Counted from the first letter of the stretch, positions 18,788 through 27,738 are shown. The stretch is DNA of 64,000 nucleotides from Enhygromyxa salina (GCF_002994635.1 NZ_PVNL01000135.1:310001-374000); one strand, 5' to 3'. Notes: generated by a model not told the origin, from the letters alone. Program-made: numbers and translations.

Positions 18788-20856
18788 CGGACCGCCTCCT
18801 CTTGGGCCGCGAACGCAGCGGCGCGCGGCCGCTTGGCGTTCACCCCACGCAGCTGACACAGCCACGCGTAGAGCTGCTCGAGGCCAGCGTCGAGGCTGTG
18901 TCGCGGACGCCACCCGGTGCGCGCCGCGAACCGCCGCGTGTCGCTGACGTAGTAGCGCTGGTCCCCCACCCGCCAGTCCTCGAAGCTCAGCTTGGGCGCG
19001 GCGCCGTGCAGCCGCTCGATCCGACGACACAGCTGCAGCAGCGAGAGCGTGCGGCTCGGACCCCCGCCGATGTTGAACGCCTCGCCCCGCAGCGACTCGA
19101 CCTGCTCGCGGGCCAGGACCAGCGCGTCGACCAGGTCGCCGACGGCCAGCACGTCGCGGACCTGCCTGCCGTCGCCATAGATCGTGATCGGGCGTCGATC
19201 GATCGCCGAGAGCATGAAGTGGGCGACCCAGCCCTGATCCTCGGTGCCCAGCTGCCGCGGCCCGTAGATACAGCTCATGCGAAACACGACGGTCGGTAGG
19301 CCGTAGCTGCGGGCGTAGTCGAGGATGTACTGATCCGCCGCGCCCTTCGAGCAACCGTAGGGGCTGTGCAGATCCAGCGGGCGGCGCTCGTCGATCCCGT
19401 GCTCGCGCAGCCTGGTGTCGGCGGGCTCGTAGCGCGGCCCTCGGGCCACGAACTTCAGATCCTCGAGCGCGCCGTAGACCTTGTTGGTCGAGGTGAAGAT
19501 CAGCGGCGGCGGCGTGGGCCGGGCGCGCAGCAGCTCGAGCAGGTTGAGCGTACCGCGGGCGTTGATCTCGAAGTCGCTGATCGGATCGACGAGGCTGGTC
19601 GTGACCGCGACCTGGCCCGCGAGGTGATACACCGCGTCGATCTCGTGCTCGAGCGCGCGGCGCAGCGCGAACGGATCGCGCAGATCCACGGCCTCGAACT
19701 GCGCGCGGCCGCCATGGCGCTGGCGCAGCCAGCGAAGGTTGGTCTCGGCGCCGCTGCGCGCCAGGTTGTCGACGATCACCACCGCGCGACCGTCGGTCAG
19801 CAGCCGATCGACGAGGTTGGTGCCGATGAACCCCGCGCCGCCGGTCACGATCACCAGCGGCTGCCCGTCCTCGACCGACACGCGCTCGCGCTGCCAGCCG
19901 GCCAGCTCGCGGACCGCGTCGAACCCACCGCGCTCCCACGCGCGATACAGCAGCTTGGGCGTGCCATCGTTGCGGACCAGACCGCAGTGGTAGTCGTGCT
20001 CGTCGAGGTGAAAGCCGGTCTGGGCCGAGCGCTCGGGCTCGAGGTCGCGCAGGCCATACCAGTACAGACGCTCGACCCCGGGCGCCTCGGTCGCGTCGAC
20101 AAACGCCAGCACCTGGGCGGGCTCATCGTGGCGCGCCGTCGAGTAGCCGGCCTCGGTGATCCAGACCGGGGCGTCGCTGCCGTGGCGATCGAGCACGGCC
20201 TGGATCCGCTGGATCTCGGCCGGCCAGCCGCTCCACCTCGCGTCCCACGTGCCGGGAAACCCATGGACGCCGACCACGTCGATGAAGCGCATCAGGCCGC
20301 GCTCGAACAAGATCTCGAGCACGTTGGGGTCGATCGGGCTCAGGCCACCCAGGACCACCCGCTTGCCGAGCTCGCGCGACCAGCTCGCGGCGGCCCCGAC
20401 CATGGCCGAGAACTTGATCCAGCCGGGGTCGCGCGTGTAGTCCCACTCGACCCGATTGTTCGGCTCGTTCCACAGCTCGACATACTCGAACGACTCGCCA
20501 TATTGCTCGATCACGTGCCCGACGAAGTGCGCGAACAGATCCAGGTTGATCGGCGGCGCCGAGGTCGAGGGGACCTCACCCAGGCTCGGCGGCACATAGT
20601 GAAAGCAGGGCAGCAAGTCGAACCGCTCGGTCAGTCGGGGCAGCAACCACTCCAGCCACGCCGGGCCGCCCGGTCGGTTCCAGTCGGCCCACGACACGCC
20701 CGTGCGCAGCTGCGACACCCCCAGGCGCTCGAGCCGTTCGATCGAGTCCTCGACCCCGACGTAGGCCTCGAACGGGAACCATTCGACGACCCCGACCTGG
20801 ATCGACTGCGTGCTCGGGCTGTGGTTCGCGTGGGGTTTGGGTGCGTGCTCCGCCAT
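18784..20856 (-). CDS. Glycosidase-like domain fused to CDP-paratose-2-epimerase-like domain
   Basis: This 690-residue two-domain protein has no signal peptide. Residues about 20-310 form a TIM-barrel glycoside-hydrolase-like domain. It carries ELWNEPNN (E131, candidate acid/base) and WITEAGYS (E235, candidate nucleophile), the clan GH-A pattern seen in xylosidase-like enzymes. Residues about 328-670 are an extended SDR with TGGAGFIGTNL and YGCSK (Y500, K504). The NLARSGAETNLRWLRQRHGG region is like CDP-paratose/tyvelose 2-epimerases. It probably remodels a nucleotide sugar or cytoplasmic glycan; the barrel may be catalytic or a binding scaffold. It sits between the epimerase and GT4 genes, 53 bp after the former. 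Confidence 0.8.
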   Translation of the reverse strand: MAEHAPKPHANHSPSTQSIQVGVVEWFPFEAYVGVEDSIERLERLGVSQLRTGVSWADWNRPGGPAWLEWLLPRLTERFDLLPCFHYVPPSLGEVPSTSAPPINLDLFAHFVGHVIEQYGESFEYVELWNEPNNRVEWDYTRDPGWIKFSAMVGAAASWSRELGKRVVLGGLSPIDPNVLEILFERGLMRFIDVVGVHGFPGTWDARWSGWPAEIQRIQAVLDRHGSDAPVWITEAGYSTARHDEPAQVLAFVDATEAPGVERLYWYGLRDLEPERSAQTGFHLDEHDYHCGLVRNDGTPKLLYRAWERGGFDAVRELAGWQRERVSVEDGQPLVIVTGGAGFIGTNLVDRLLTDGRAVVIVDNLARSGAETNLRWLRQRHGGRAQFEAVDLRDPFALRRALEHEIDAVYHLAGQVAVTTSLVDPISDFEINARGTLNLLELLRARPTPPPLIFTSTNKVYGALEDLKFVARGPRYEPADTRLREHGIDERRPLDLHSPYGCSKGAADQYILDYARSYGLPTVVFRMSCIYGPRQLGTEDQGWVAHFMLSAIDRRPITIYGDGRQVRDVLAVGDLVDALVLAREQVESLRGEAFNIGGGPSRTLSLLQLCRRIERLHGAAPKLSFEDWRVGDQRYYVSDTRRFAARTGWRPRHSLDAGLEQLYAWLCQLRGVNAKRPRAAAFAAQEEAVR

Positions 20857-20880
20857 CGTGTGTGGTCCCTTCGATGATCA

Positions 20881-20920
20881 GTGGATCAGTGGATCAGTGG
20901 ATCAGCGGCTCAGCGGCTCA
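20881..20920. repeat. Five tandem 8-bp units at an operon junction
   Basis: Three GTGGATCA units are followed by two GCGGCTCA units, five in all. They fill most of the short gap before the glycosidase/epimerase gene and run over the stop codon of the epimerase gene. An 8-bp unit would shift any frame read across it. Confidence 0.75.
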
Positions 20921-22043
20921 GCGTCAACCCGCGTGACGCCAGCTCGCTGCGCATGCGCTCGATCTTGTCGTCGGCCGCCTGCCCGCGCAGCCACGCCGCG
21001 AGCTCGGCCAGCCCGTCTTCAAACTCGACGCTGGGGCTGTAGCCCAGCAGCCGTCGGGCCCGCGAGATGTCGGCGAAGCAGTGGCGAATGTCGCCGACCC
21101 GATACTCGCCCGTGATCTGCGGCTCACGACCGGACTTGCCCAGCGCGGTCGCGACCCGCCGGGCGATCTCGCGGATCGTGAAGCTGCGCCCGCTGCCGAT
21201 GTTGAAGGTCTGCCCGGCCGCAGCGTCGAGCTCGAGCGCGAGCCGAAACGCTCGGGCCACGTCGTGGACGTGGACGAAGTCGCGCCGCTGCTCGCCGTCC
21301 TCGAACACGATCGGCGCGCGATCATTGAGCAGCCGCGCGGCGAAGATCGCCAGCACACCCGTGTACGGGTTGGACAGCGCCTGCCGGGGTCCGTACACGT
21401 TGAACAGGCGCAGCGCGGCGGTCTTGATCCCGTAGGCCTCGCCGATCAACAGGCACATGCGCTCCTGGTCGTACTTGTTGAGGGCGTAGACCGAGGCCAG
21501 GTTGGGTGGCTTGTGCTCGGGCGTGGGCGTGGCCTGCAGGGCCTCGCCGTCGGCGTCGCGTGGCTCCCACTCGCCGCGCTCGAGCTGCTGACGGGTCCGG
21601 CACACGTCGTCGATCACGGCCCCGGCCTGGGTGAGATACCGGCCCTCGCCGTACAGGCTCATGCTCGACGCGACGATCAGCGCCGCGACCGGGCGCTCGA
21701 GCAGCGCCTCGAGCAGCACCGCCGTGCCCAGGCTGTTGGTCGAGGTGTAGTGGACGAGCTCGTACATGCTCTGCCCGACCCCGACGGCAGCCGCGAGGTG
21801 AAACACGGCGTCGACGTCGAGCAGGGCCAGCCGGACCGCCGCGGGGTCGCGCACGTCGCCGCGGATCAGCTCGACCCGCTTGGCCAGGTAGGCTGGCCGG
21901 TGCGTGGGACCATCAACCGCCCCGTGGACCTGCGGTGACAAGCTGTCGAGCACGCGCACGCGGTAGCCCGCGCGCAGCAGCTCGTCGGCCAGGTGCGAGC
22001 CGATGAAGCCTGCCCCGCCCGTGATCAATATACGGCTGGCCAT
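20910..22043 (-). CDS. NDP-sugar 4-epimerase (dTDP-rhamnose 4-epimerase-like)
   Basis: This 377-residue extended SDR has an NAD site ITGGAGFIGSHLADELLRAG and the catalytic YALNK (YxxxK). The SSMSLYGEG segment, a long insert before the catalytic Tyr, and NVYGPRQALSNPYTGV are similar to enzymes annotated as dTDP-L-rhamnose 4-epimerase. It would supply an epimerised nucleotide sugar to the glycosyltransferases. The start overlaps the end of the oxidoreductase gene by 19 bp, so both are co-transcribed. Substrate identity is inferred from family resemblance only. Confidence 0.8.
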   Translation of the reverse strand: MASRILITGGAGFIGSHLADELLRAGYRVRVLDSLSPQVHGAVDGPTHRPAYLAKRVELIRGDVRDPAAVRLALLDVDAVFHLAAAVGVGQSMYELVHYTSTNSLGTAVLLEALLERPVAALIVASSMSLYGEGRYLTQAGAVIDDVCRTRQQLERGEWEPRDADGEALQATPTPEHKPPNLASVYALNKYDQERMCLLIGEAYGIKTAALRLFNVYGPRQALSNPYTGVLAIFAARLLNDRAPIVFEDGEQRRDFVHVHDVARAFRLALELDAAAGQTFNIGSGRSFTIREIARRVATALGKSGREPQITGEYRVGDIRHCFADISRARRLLGYSPSVEFEDGLAELAAWLRGQAADDKIERMRSELASRGLTLSR

Positions 22044-23143
22044 GTCGAACCTTCTCGCTTGGCGCTGCCCTCAGACGTTCCCTCGGCGCCCCCCACATAG
22101 ATGCGATCGAGGGCCTCGGACACCTCGACCACGTTCCAGGCCCCCACGTCGAAGCTCGGATCGATCGCCAGCGTGGTCGCCCAGTCGACGATCGCTCGGC
22201 CCGCCCACGCGGCGTCGGGTGGCGACGCCAAAAGCTCGCGCGAGGTCCCGCGGAACTGCTCGCCCACGAAGTCATGAAACGAGCCGTCGACGTTCTTGAT
22301 TGAAGCGCCGCCGCGGGTGCCGAAGAAGCTCGCCTCGACCACGCAGTCCCGACCCGCGTGCGCGCGCCATGAACACGCCATCCGGATGCAGCGACCACCA
22401 GCCAGATCCAGCTGCGCGACCGCGTAGTCCTCGGCGTGGGTCGAGCGGTCGTCCAGCGGGCGGCCCTCGAAGTAGCAGCGGCTGTGCACCGCATCGAGCG
22501 AGGGCCAGTCCAGCATCCACAGCGCGAGGTCGACCAGGTGCACGCCGAGGTCGATCACGCAGCCACCACCCGAGCGCTCGACGTCGTAGAACCAGCTCTG
22601 ATCGGGGCCGTAGGCGTTGTGAAACACCAGGTCCGCCGCGAAGATCTGACCGAGCTCGCCGCTGGCGATCAGCCGCCGCAGCTCACGAGCGGCGCGGAGG
22701 TGCCGGTACGAGAAGTCGACGCCGAGCAGGCGATCTGCGTCGGCGGCCGCCCCGACCACCCGTCGGGCTTCCGCGGCCGTGCGCGCCAGCGGCTTTTGAC
22801 AGAACACCGCGTGTCCCCGCTCGAGCGCCGCCAGACACTGATCCGCATGGAGGGCGCTGGGCGTGGCGATGACGACCCCGTCGAGCTCCTCGCTCGCCAA
22901 CATCTGCTCGAACAGGGAGTAGCGAGCCGCGCCGGGAGCGAGCGCACCCGCGGCCACGAGCGACCGCGGCTCCACGTCGCACAGCGCGACGATCTCGGCC
23001 GCGTCAGCCTCGACCAGGCTGGTGATCCGGTGGCGACCGATCCACCCGGTGCCCACGCAGCCGAGCCGCGGTCGGCTCGTCGCCACAGGTGTGCATCGCT
23101 GAACCGTGCTCGCGCTGGTCCTCGTCGGCGTAGGTCCGCTCAT
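22025..23143 (-). CDS. Gfo/Idh/MocA family oxidoreductase
   Basis: This 372-residue NAD(P)-dependent sugar oxidoreductase has an N-terminal Rossmann motif LGCVGTGWIGRHR. The family's E/QKP motif, with its catalytic lysine, lies in FCQKPLART. The C-terminal sheet domain includes GGCVIDLGVHLVDLALWML. Such enzymes oxidise or reduce sugars or nucleotide sugars. The ATG at 23143 overlaps the upstream dehydrogenase stop (ATGA); the longer frame upstream is a shadow. Together with the neighbouring dehydrogenase it may form a two-step redox modification of a sugar. Confidence 0.85.
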   Translation of the reverse strand: MSGPTPTRTSASTVQRCTPVATSRPRLGCVGTGWIGRHRITSLVEADAAEIVALCDVEPRSLVAAGALAPGAARYSLFEQMLASEELDGVVIATPSALHADQCLAALERGHAVFCQKPLARTAAEARRVVGAAADADRLLGVDFSYRHLRAARELRRLIASGELGQIFAADLVFHNAYGPDQSWFYDVERSGGGCVIDLGVHLVDLALWMLDWPSLDAVHSRCYFEGRPLDDRSTHAEDYAVAQLDLAGGRCIRMACSWRAHAGRDCVVEASFFGTRGGASIKNVDGSFHDFVGEQFRGTSRELLASPPDAAWAGRAIVDWATTLAIDPSFDVGAWNVVEVSEALDRIYVGGAEGTSEGSAKREGSTWPAVY

Positions 23144-24093
23144 GGGGTCACGATCGCTTTCATGAATCCGGGTGGACGCGCGCCCGCCAGCTTCATCGCG
23201 TCGCCGAGGGCGTCGAGCTCGAACCGGTGGGTCAGCAGCGGTCGCGGGACGAAGCGCCCCTCGACGACCGCGCCCACGCCCTCGCGCATGCCCTCGAGGT
23301 AGCGGGCCGCGTCGCGCTCGTGGGCGTTGATCACATCGAGCCCGCGCCAGTTCCACAGCTGCATGTTGGCCTGGCGCGGCCCATCTTGATGGTAGCCAGC
23401 GATGACCAGGCGGCCGCGGATCCCAGTCAGCTCGGTCGCCAGATCCAGCGGCAGCTGCTCGCCGGTCGCCTCGATCACGCGCTCGCACAGCTCACCGTTC
23501 GTGAGCTCGCGGACCCGCGCGATCAGGGCCGAGTGATCACCGATCCGCAGCGCCTCCGCGGCGCCCCACTGACGGGCGACCTCGAGGGCGCAGGGTCGGC
23601 GGGACAGGGCCAGGACCCGGGCGCCAGCGTGGGCCGCGAGCTGGACCAGCAGCGCACCGAGAAAGCCGATCCCGACGATCGCCACGGTCTGCCCGGCCTC
23701 GATCGCGGCGCGGCGAAAGATATTGATCGCGCAGCCGAGCGGCTCGCCGAGCACGGGCGTGTCGGCCAGCGCGTCTGGCAGCTTGACCACGTGTGAGGCC
23801 GCGGCCAGGTCGTGGGTCGCGTAGGCGTGGTAGCTGAGCGCGGTCACGCGATCGCCCACCGCCAGGCCCTGGACCCGACGCCCGAGCGCCTCGATCACGC
23901 CCCAGCCCTCGTGGCCCGGCGCGCCCGGCTCGAACGGGTACTCGAACCAATCACGCCCTTCGAACGGCGGGAGATTCGACGCACACACCCCGCAGCCCTC
24001 GAGACGGATACGCACCTGATCGGGGCCAGGCTCGGGGATCGGTCGACGCTGGATCTCGAATCGCCCCGGCTCGACCAGCACCGCCGCGCGCAT
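23140..24093 (-). CDS. Zinc-dependent medium-chain alcohol dehydrogenase
   Basis: This 317-residue protein with the MDR fold (start at the MRAAVL ATG) has catalytic zinc ligands that appear as C37 in GCGVCASN and H61-E62 in GHEGWGV. The nucleotide-binding loop is VGIGFLGALLVQLAA. The four-cysteine structural zinc lobe is absent. It is the first gene of the ten-gene glycan operon and probably acts on a sugar alcohol or sugar with the Gfo/Idh/MocA partner. ATGs at 24144 and 24189 would add 17 or 32 residues; none has a clear ribosome-binding site, so the start is uncertain. Confidence 0.82.
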   Translation of the reverse strand: MRAAVLVEPGRFEIQRRPIPEPGPDQVRIRLEGCGVCASNLPPFEGRDWFEYPFEPGAPGHEGWGVIEALGRRVQGLAVGDRVTALSYHAYATHDLAAASHVVKLPDALADTPVLGEPLGCAINIFRRAAIEAGQTVAIVGIGFLGALLVQLAAHAGARVLALSRRPCALEVARQWGAAEALRIGDHSALIARVRELTNGELCERVIEATGEQLPLDLATELTGIRGRLVIAGYHQDGPRQANMQLWNWRGLDVINAHERDAARYLEGMREGVGAVVEGRFVPRPLLTHRFELDALGDAMKLAGARPPGFMKAIVTP

Positions 24094-24144
24094 GGTCGAT
24101 GAGCGGGTCGTCCTCGGGGTCTGTAAGGGGGTCTGCGGCAGCAT

Positions 24145-24639
24145 GGATCGGGCTTTCGGGCGGCTCAGCGGGGAGTATCCGAGGGGCAATTACAGTGATT
24201 CACGGCACATGATTAAATGAACCGACTCCGATGTTCGCGACACCATTGTCAACATAATACGAATCCTTTGGTCATGAGCCTGCGTGTCCATTGGCAGTCA
24301 TTACGGTCAGTTCCTGGTTCTTGCGCTATTCGCCTTGTCACTCTATTCGGGGTCCCCCTATTGTCAAATATCGGGTCCCCGCATTTTCGGCGTCCGCTCG
24401 ATCCGACCGGCGCCCCGTGATGAAGCGCAGGCCGCCTAGTTGCCCGCGTACCGCCACCTCGGCCAGTTGCCTCGGACCCGGCGCGGATCCGGGGCGCCGA
24501 ACCTGCGCGCTCGGGCGGGTCACGATCGTGCAGGCACCGAGTGTGTCCTCCACGGGGCCGTGCACGACCTGCGCGCCCACCAGCGGCGTCGGCCTCCAAA
24601 CATCGCCATCCAACACCTACTCCTGGTATCGTCTTGCGC
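24145..24639. other. AT-richer divergent intergenic region
   Basis: About 500 bp separate the minus-strand glycan operon from the plus-strand secreted protein gene. The part 24200-24370 is visibly richer in A and T than its surroundings. It contains two copies of ATTGTCAA (24245-24252 and 24360-24367), which read TTGACAAT on the minus strand. No convincing coding frame is present. Confidence 0.5.
24340..24367 (-). promoter_or_regulatory. Candidate promoter of the glycan operon
   Basis: On the minus strand a consensus TTGACA (24367-24362) is followed after 16 bp by TAGAGT (24345-24340). This would place the start of transcription about 240 bp upstream of the first gene, leaving a long leader. 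Judged by eye only. Confidence 0.35.
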
Positions 24640-25284
24640 ATGTCGAGGCCTCGATGGCTCGCGCCAGCGCTGCTGGTCGCGCTGACGATCTCCCTGACCT
24701 TGGCGCCCGGCCGAGGCCGCGCGACGATCGCCGAGCAGCGCGCCCGCCTGCCGCCCCCAGCCGCGTGCAAGGATCCAGTCTCGGGCGTGTGGCAGTCACA
24801 CTCGTTCAACGAGATGTATCAAGAGTGGGGCCGGTTCACGCTCACGATCCGCCGCGTCCCCGACAGCCCGACCCTGCTCGAGGGCGAGATCGTCAACGAG
24901 AGCTGGTACGGCCCCAAGACCGAGAACGTGCGCGGCCCGTGTGTCGGGCGGCTGCAGTACATCGTCTCGATGCCCGGCGAGGGCAGCTACAGCGACGCGG
25001 GCGAGTCCGTCGAATTCCACGGCCTGAGCTGGAAGATGGAGGACCCGCTGTGCGGGATCGACGGTGGCTTCGGCTACAACCTCGACCGCTTCTCGGGCGT
25101 GATCGACCACGAGATCCAGGAGTTCCAGACAGTCAACAACGACGGCGGCCGCTACATCGACGTCCCCACCGTGTTTCGCCGGATCTCCTGCGACGACACC
25201 GAAGACGTCGAGCCCCGCGTCACGATGGTGCCGCCACCGCTGTACCCACCCGAAGACAAGAACAGCGGCTGCGGCCTTCGCTAG
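24640..25284 (+). CDS. Secreted protein of unknown function
   Basis: This 214-residue protein has a signal peptide (MSRPRWLAPALLVALTISLT.., cleavage near GRGRA). The mature part has an aromatic, strand-rich core (VWQSHSFNEMYQEWGRFTLTIRR, GEIVNESWYG) and cysteines at both ends, which would suit a small beta-barrel with a periplasmic or extracellular location. I do not recognise the family. The start is the ATG just before the hydrophobic segment; the open frame upstream is proline/arginine-rich. It converges with the next gene, only six bases away. Confidence 0.75.
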   Translation: MSRPRWLAPALLVALTISLTLAPGRGRATIAEQRARLPPPAACKDPVSGVWQSHSFNEMYQEWGRFTLTIRRVPDSPTLLEGEIVNESWYGPKTENVRGPCVGRLQYIVSMPGEGSYSDAGESVEFHGLSWKMEDPLCGIDGGFGYNLDRFSGVIDHEIQEFQTVNNDGGRYIDVPTVFRRISCDDTEDVEPRVTMVPPPLYPPEDKNSGCGLR

Positions 25285-25290
25285 TCGGCG

Positions 25291-26064
25291 CTAGTCGGCT
25301 GAGGCTTCGGCCGGCGCTTCTTTGCGCTCGGTCTCTTTCGGCTTGTTCTCGTCGGGGAACAGGCCGCCCCAGTAGAGCATCCGGCCGCAGCTCTCGCACA
25401 GGGCGATGAGCTCGGCGTTGCGCAGCGACACGTAGGTCTGGTGCGGCACCGCCATCTTGCAGGCGGTGCACCTGCGCTCGCGCACGGCCACGAAGCCGAT
25501 GCCGCCGACCCGCTGGCGAACCCGCTCGTAGCGGCGAAGGGTGACCTTCTCGACCTTCGCGGTCAGCCCCTGGCGGTTCTTGCGAGCCTTCTTGTAGGTC
25601 CGCGTCAGCTTGGCTTCGACCTCGTCGAGGCGCTCGCGCTCGCCGACGAAGCTCTCGCGCAGCTCGGTCAGCCCGCCCTCCATCGCCTTGATCCGATCTT
25701 CGGCCTCGGCGATCGCGGTGTCGATGCTGGTCAGCTCGGTCTGGCGCTTCTCGGCCAAGCGCCGGGTGCCGTCGAGCTCGCGCTGGGCCGCGTTCAGCTC
25801 GCGCGGGGTCTTGACGTTGGAGATGCGCGCCTTGCTGTTGCGGATCTGATCGCGCTCATCCTCGAGCTGGCGATCTTGATCCATGCGAAACGCTCGGCTC
25901 TCGTCGAGCTTGCTGGTCTCGGACTGCAGCATCGCCTCGAGCTTGGCGAGGTCGCGGTCCATCTCCTGCTTGCGACGGGGTATCGAGCGGAGCTTGCGCT
26001 CGATGGACACCAGCTGACGGTCTTGCGTCTGCAAGCGGTGGAGCGCCTCGATCTGATCCTTCAT
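25291..26064 (-). CDS. C4 zinc-ribbon coiled-coil protein (CT398/DUF164-like)
   Basis: This 257-residue protein has a long antiparallel coiled coil (residues about 5-180, with ISNVKTPRELNAAQRELDG in the middle). A C-terminal zinc ribbon follows, formed by CTACK (first Cys pair) and CESCG (second pair). It then ends in an acidic/lysine-rich tail (KPKETERKEAPAEASAD). This is the layout of the widely conserved C4-type zinc-ribbon family, thought to work with nucleic acid or secretion machinery; the role is not settled. The tRNA gene lies just upstream on the same strand. Confidence 0.88.
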   Translation of the reverse strand: MKDQIEALHRLQTQDRQLVSIERKLRSIPRRKQEMDRDLAKLEAMLQSETSKLDESRAFRMDQDRQLEDERDQIRNSKARISNVKTPRELNAAQRELDGTRRLAEKRQTELTSIDTAIAEAEDRIKAMEGGLTELRESFVGERERLDEVEAKLTRTYKKARKNRQGLTAKVEKVTLRRYERVRQRVGGIGFVAVRERRCTACKMAVPHQTYVSLRNAELIALCESCGRMLYWGGLFPDENKPKETERKEAPAEASAD

Positions 26065-26148
26065 CGGGTCTTGAATGCCTTTTCTCGGGGGGGGTACACT
26101 CCCAACGCACCCGGCGTCAGAGGACGGCCGCGCGGTTTGGGACGGGAG

Positions 26149-26222
26149 TAGGCCCACCAGGGCTCGAACCTGGGACCAACCGGTTATGAGCCGGCCGCTC
26201 TAACCGACTGAGCTATGGGCCC
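26149..26222 (-). tRNA. tRNA with CAU anticodon (Met or Ile2)
   Basis: A 74-nt cloverleaf reads on the minus strand. The acceptor stem is GGGCCCA with its complement, the D-arm includes AGCTCAGTTGGTTAGAGC, the anticodon loop is CTCATAA, and the T-arm is GGTTCGAGCCC. The 3' end lacks an encoded CCA. A CAU anticodon can belong to elongator Met or to the lysidine-modified Ile2 tRNA; I cannot decide between them by eye. Confidence 0.93.
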
Positions 26223-26478
26223 GTGCGCCGAACGATAGGGAGGGCGGTCGGCCCCGTCAAACGCGGCGGGTGATCAGCCCACGGCTGGGTGCTTCGGGGA
26301 GGTCCGAAGGCCCCCAGCGTTCGGCCGTCGCGGGTTGACCTCGATGCCCGCGCGCTCGCGAACAAAAATGGGGACCTCCCGACGGGATCCCCACACAGTG
26401 CCAGCAGACCGTGCTGCGCATCGCACGCTGGCGGGCGGCGTGGGAATTGCGAGGCGCTCGCATTACTCTGCGGCTCAC

Positions 26479-27738
26479 ATGGCGTCGTCGAGTAGCACCC
26501 GCTGGCTGCTGGTCTCGCGTCCGGTCGTCGGTCCGGTGCTCGACGGCGGGCCGGCCCTGTTGCGGGAGCTGATCCCGGCCCTGCCCGCCGAGCCCTGCGA
26601 CTACTTCGGAGATCCCCGCCGTCCGCTGCGGGCGCGCACCTGCGGCGATGGTCTGCTTCGGGTCCCACGCTTGCCCGGTGGGCGCGGCGCGCAAGTGCTC
26701 GAGCGCGCGGCGATCGGCGCGGCCTTGATCGCGCGGGAGCATCGGCGCCAGCCGGTTCACCTGTTCTTCTCGCCCGGGCCTCTGACCGAGCGGTTCGCGG
26801 CGGGCGTGGCGGCGACCCCCGAGCCGGCCTCGAACACGATGAGCCTGACCCGGCGCGCGGCCTCGGGCGCGCGGTCGATCTTCACCGTCGCGTCGTCGGT
26901 GTTGCGCGGCCGCAAGCGCACCCACGAGCGGCCGGCTCCGGTGCTGCAAACGCTGACCTGCGCGACCGGGCTCGAGGCCTGCGCGCACATGCTCGAGGTC
27001 CTCGACGGCGTCGTCACGCTCTCCGCTCACACTCGTGATCGGCTGATCGGCAGCGGCGTCGCGGCCGAGCGCGTGCACATGATCCACCCGGGCGTCGACG
27101 TCTCGACCGCGGCCGCGATCGAGAGCCCGGACGAGTTGCAGCAGCGTCGCGCGATCATCTACGCGGGTGAGCTCGACGCGGGCGCGGCCGATCGATTGAT
27201 CGAGCTGGCGCGGACCCTGAGCGAGCCAGCGCTGCGAGGCTGGACCCTGATCATCGCCTGCCGTCCCGATCAGATCATCGAGCATGACGAGCGCAGCCGG
27301 CTGTCGCGCGAGCTGGCCGGGGCGATCGGTGCGGGCCGGGTGGAGCTGCGCGGCGAGGTCGACGACATGCCCGCGCTGCTGCGCCGCTGCGCGATCCAGC
27401 TGTTCGTGGCCGACGAGGTCCATCGGCGCCTCGACATCCCGCTGGTGTTGCTCGAGGGCATGCGCGAGGGGCTGGCCCTGATCGCGCTGGATCGTGCGCC
27501 GATCCGCGAGCTGTTCACCACCGCAGCAGGACGCGGGCGGGAGATCGGCGCGCGCGTGGATCCAACGATCGGCCCGCAGGGCGTGGTCAAGGCGGTCCAC
27601 GAGCTGTGCGAGCACCCCGAGGCGATGCTGGGGATCTCGCGTGACGCCGTCGCGCTCGCGCGGGAGGCGTTTTGTGCCGCGCGCATGGGGGCCGACTACG
27701 CCGCGCTGCACCGCGAGGTGCTGCGCCGCTATCTTTGA
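26479..27738 (+). CDS. Glycosyltransferase, GT4-like
   Basis: This 419-residue cytoplasmic GT-B protein has an N-terminal domain with LLVSRPVVGPVLDGGPALL. A central VVTLSAHTRDRLIGSGVAAERVHMIHPGVDV follows, a typical GT4 hinge phrase. The C-terminal domain has IQLFVADEVHRRLDIPLVLLEGMREGLALIALD, the donor-binding Glu region. The ATG at 26479 is preferred over the earlier start because the first 48 codons of the open frame look like shadow sequence. It stands alone, not next to other sugar genes; its target is unknown. Confidence 0.75.
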   Translation: MASSSSTRWLLVSRPVVGPVLDGGPALLRELIPALPAEPCDYFGDPRRPLRARTCGDGLLRVPRLPGGRGAQVLERAAIGAALIAREHRRQPVHLFFSPGPLTERFAAGVAATPEPASNTMSLTRRAASGARSIFTVASSVLRGRKRTHERPAPVLQTLTCATGLEACAHMLEVLDGVVTLSAHTRDRLIGSGVAAERVHMIHPGVDVSTAAAIESPDELQQRRAIIYAGELDAGAADRLIELARTLSEPALRGWTLIIACRPDQIIEHDERSRLSRELAGAIGAGRVELRGEVDDMPALLRRCAIQLFVADEVHRRLDIPLVLLEGMREGLALIALDRAPIRELFTTAAGRGREIGARVDPTIGPQGVVKAVHELCEHPEAMLGISRDAVALAREAFCAARMGADYAALHREVLRRYL

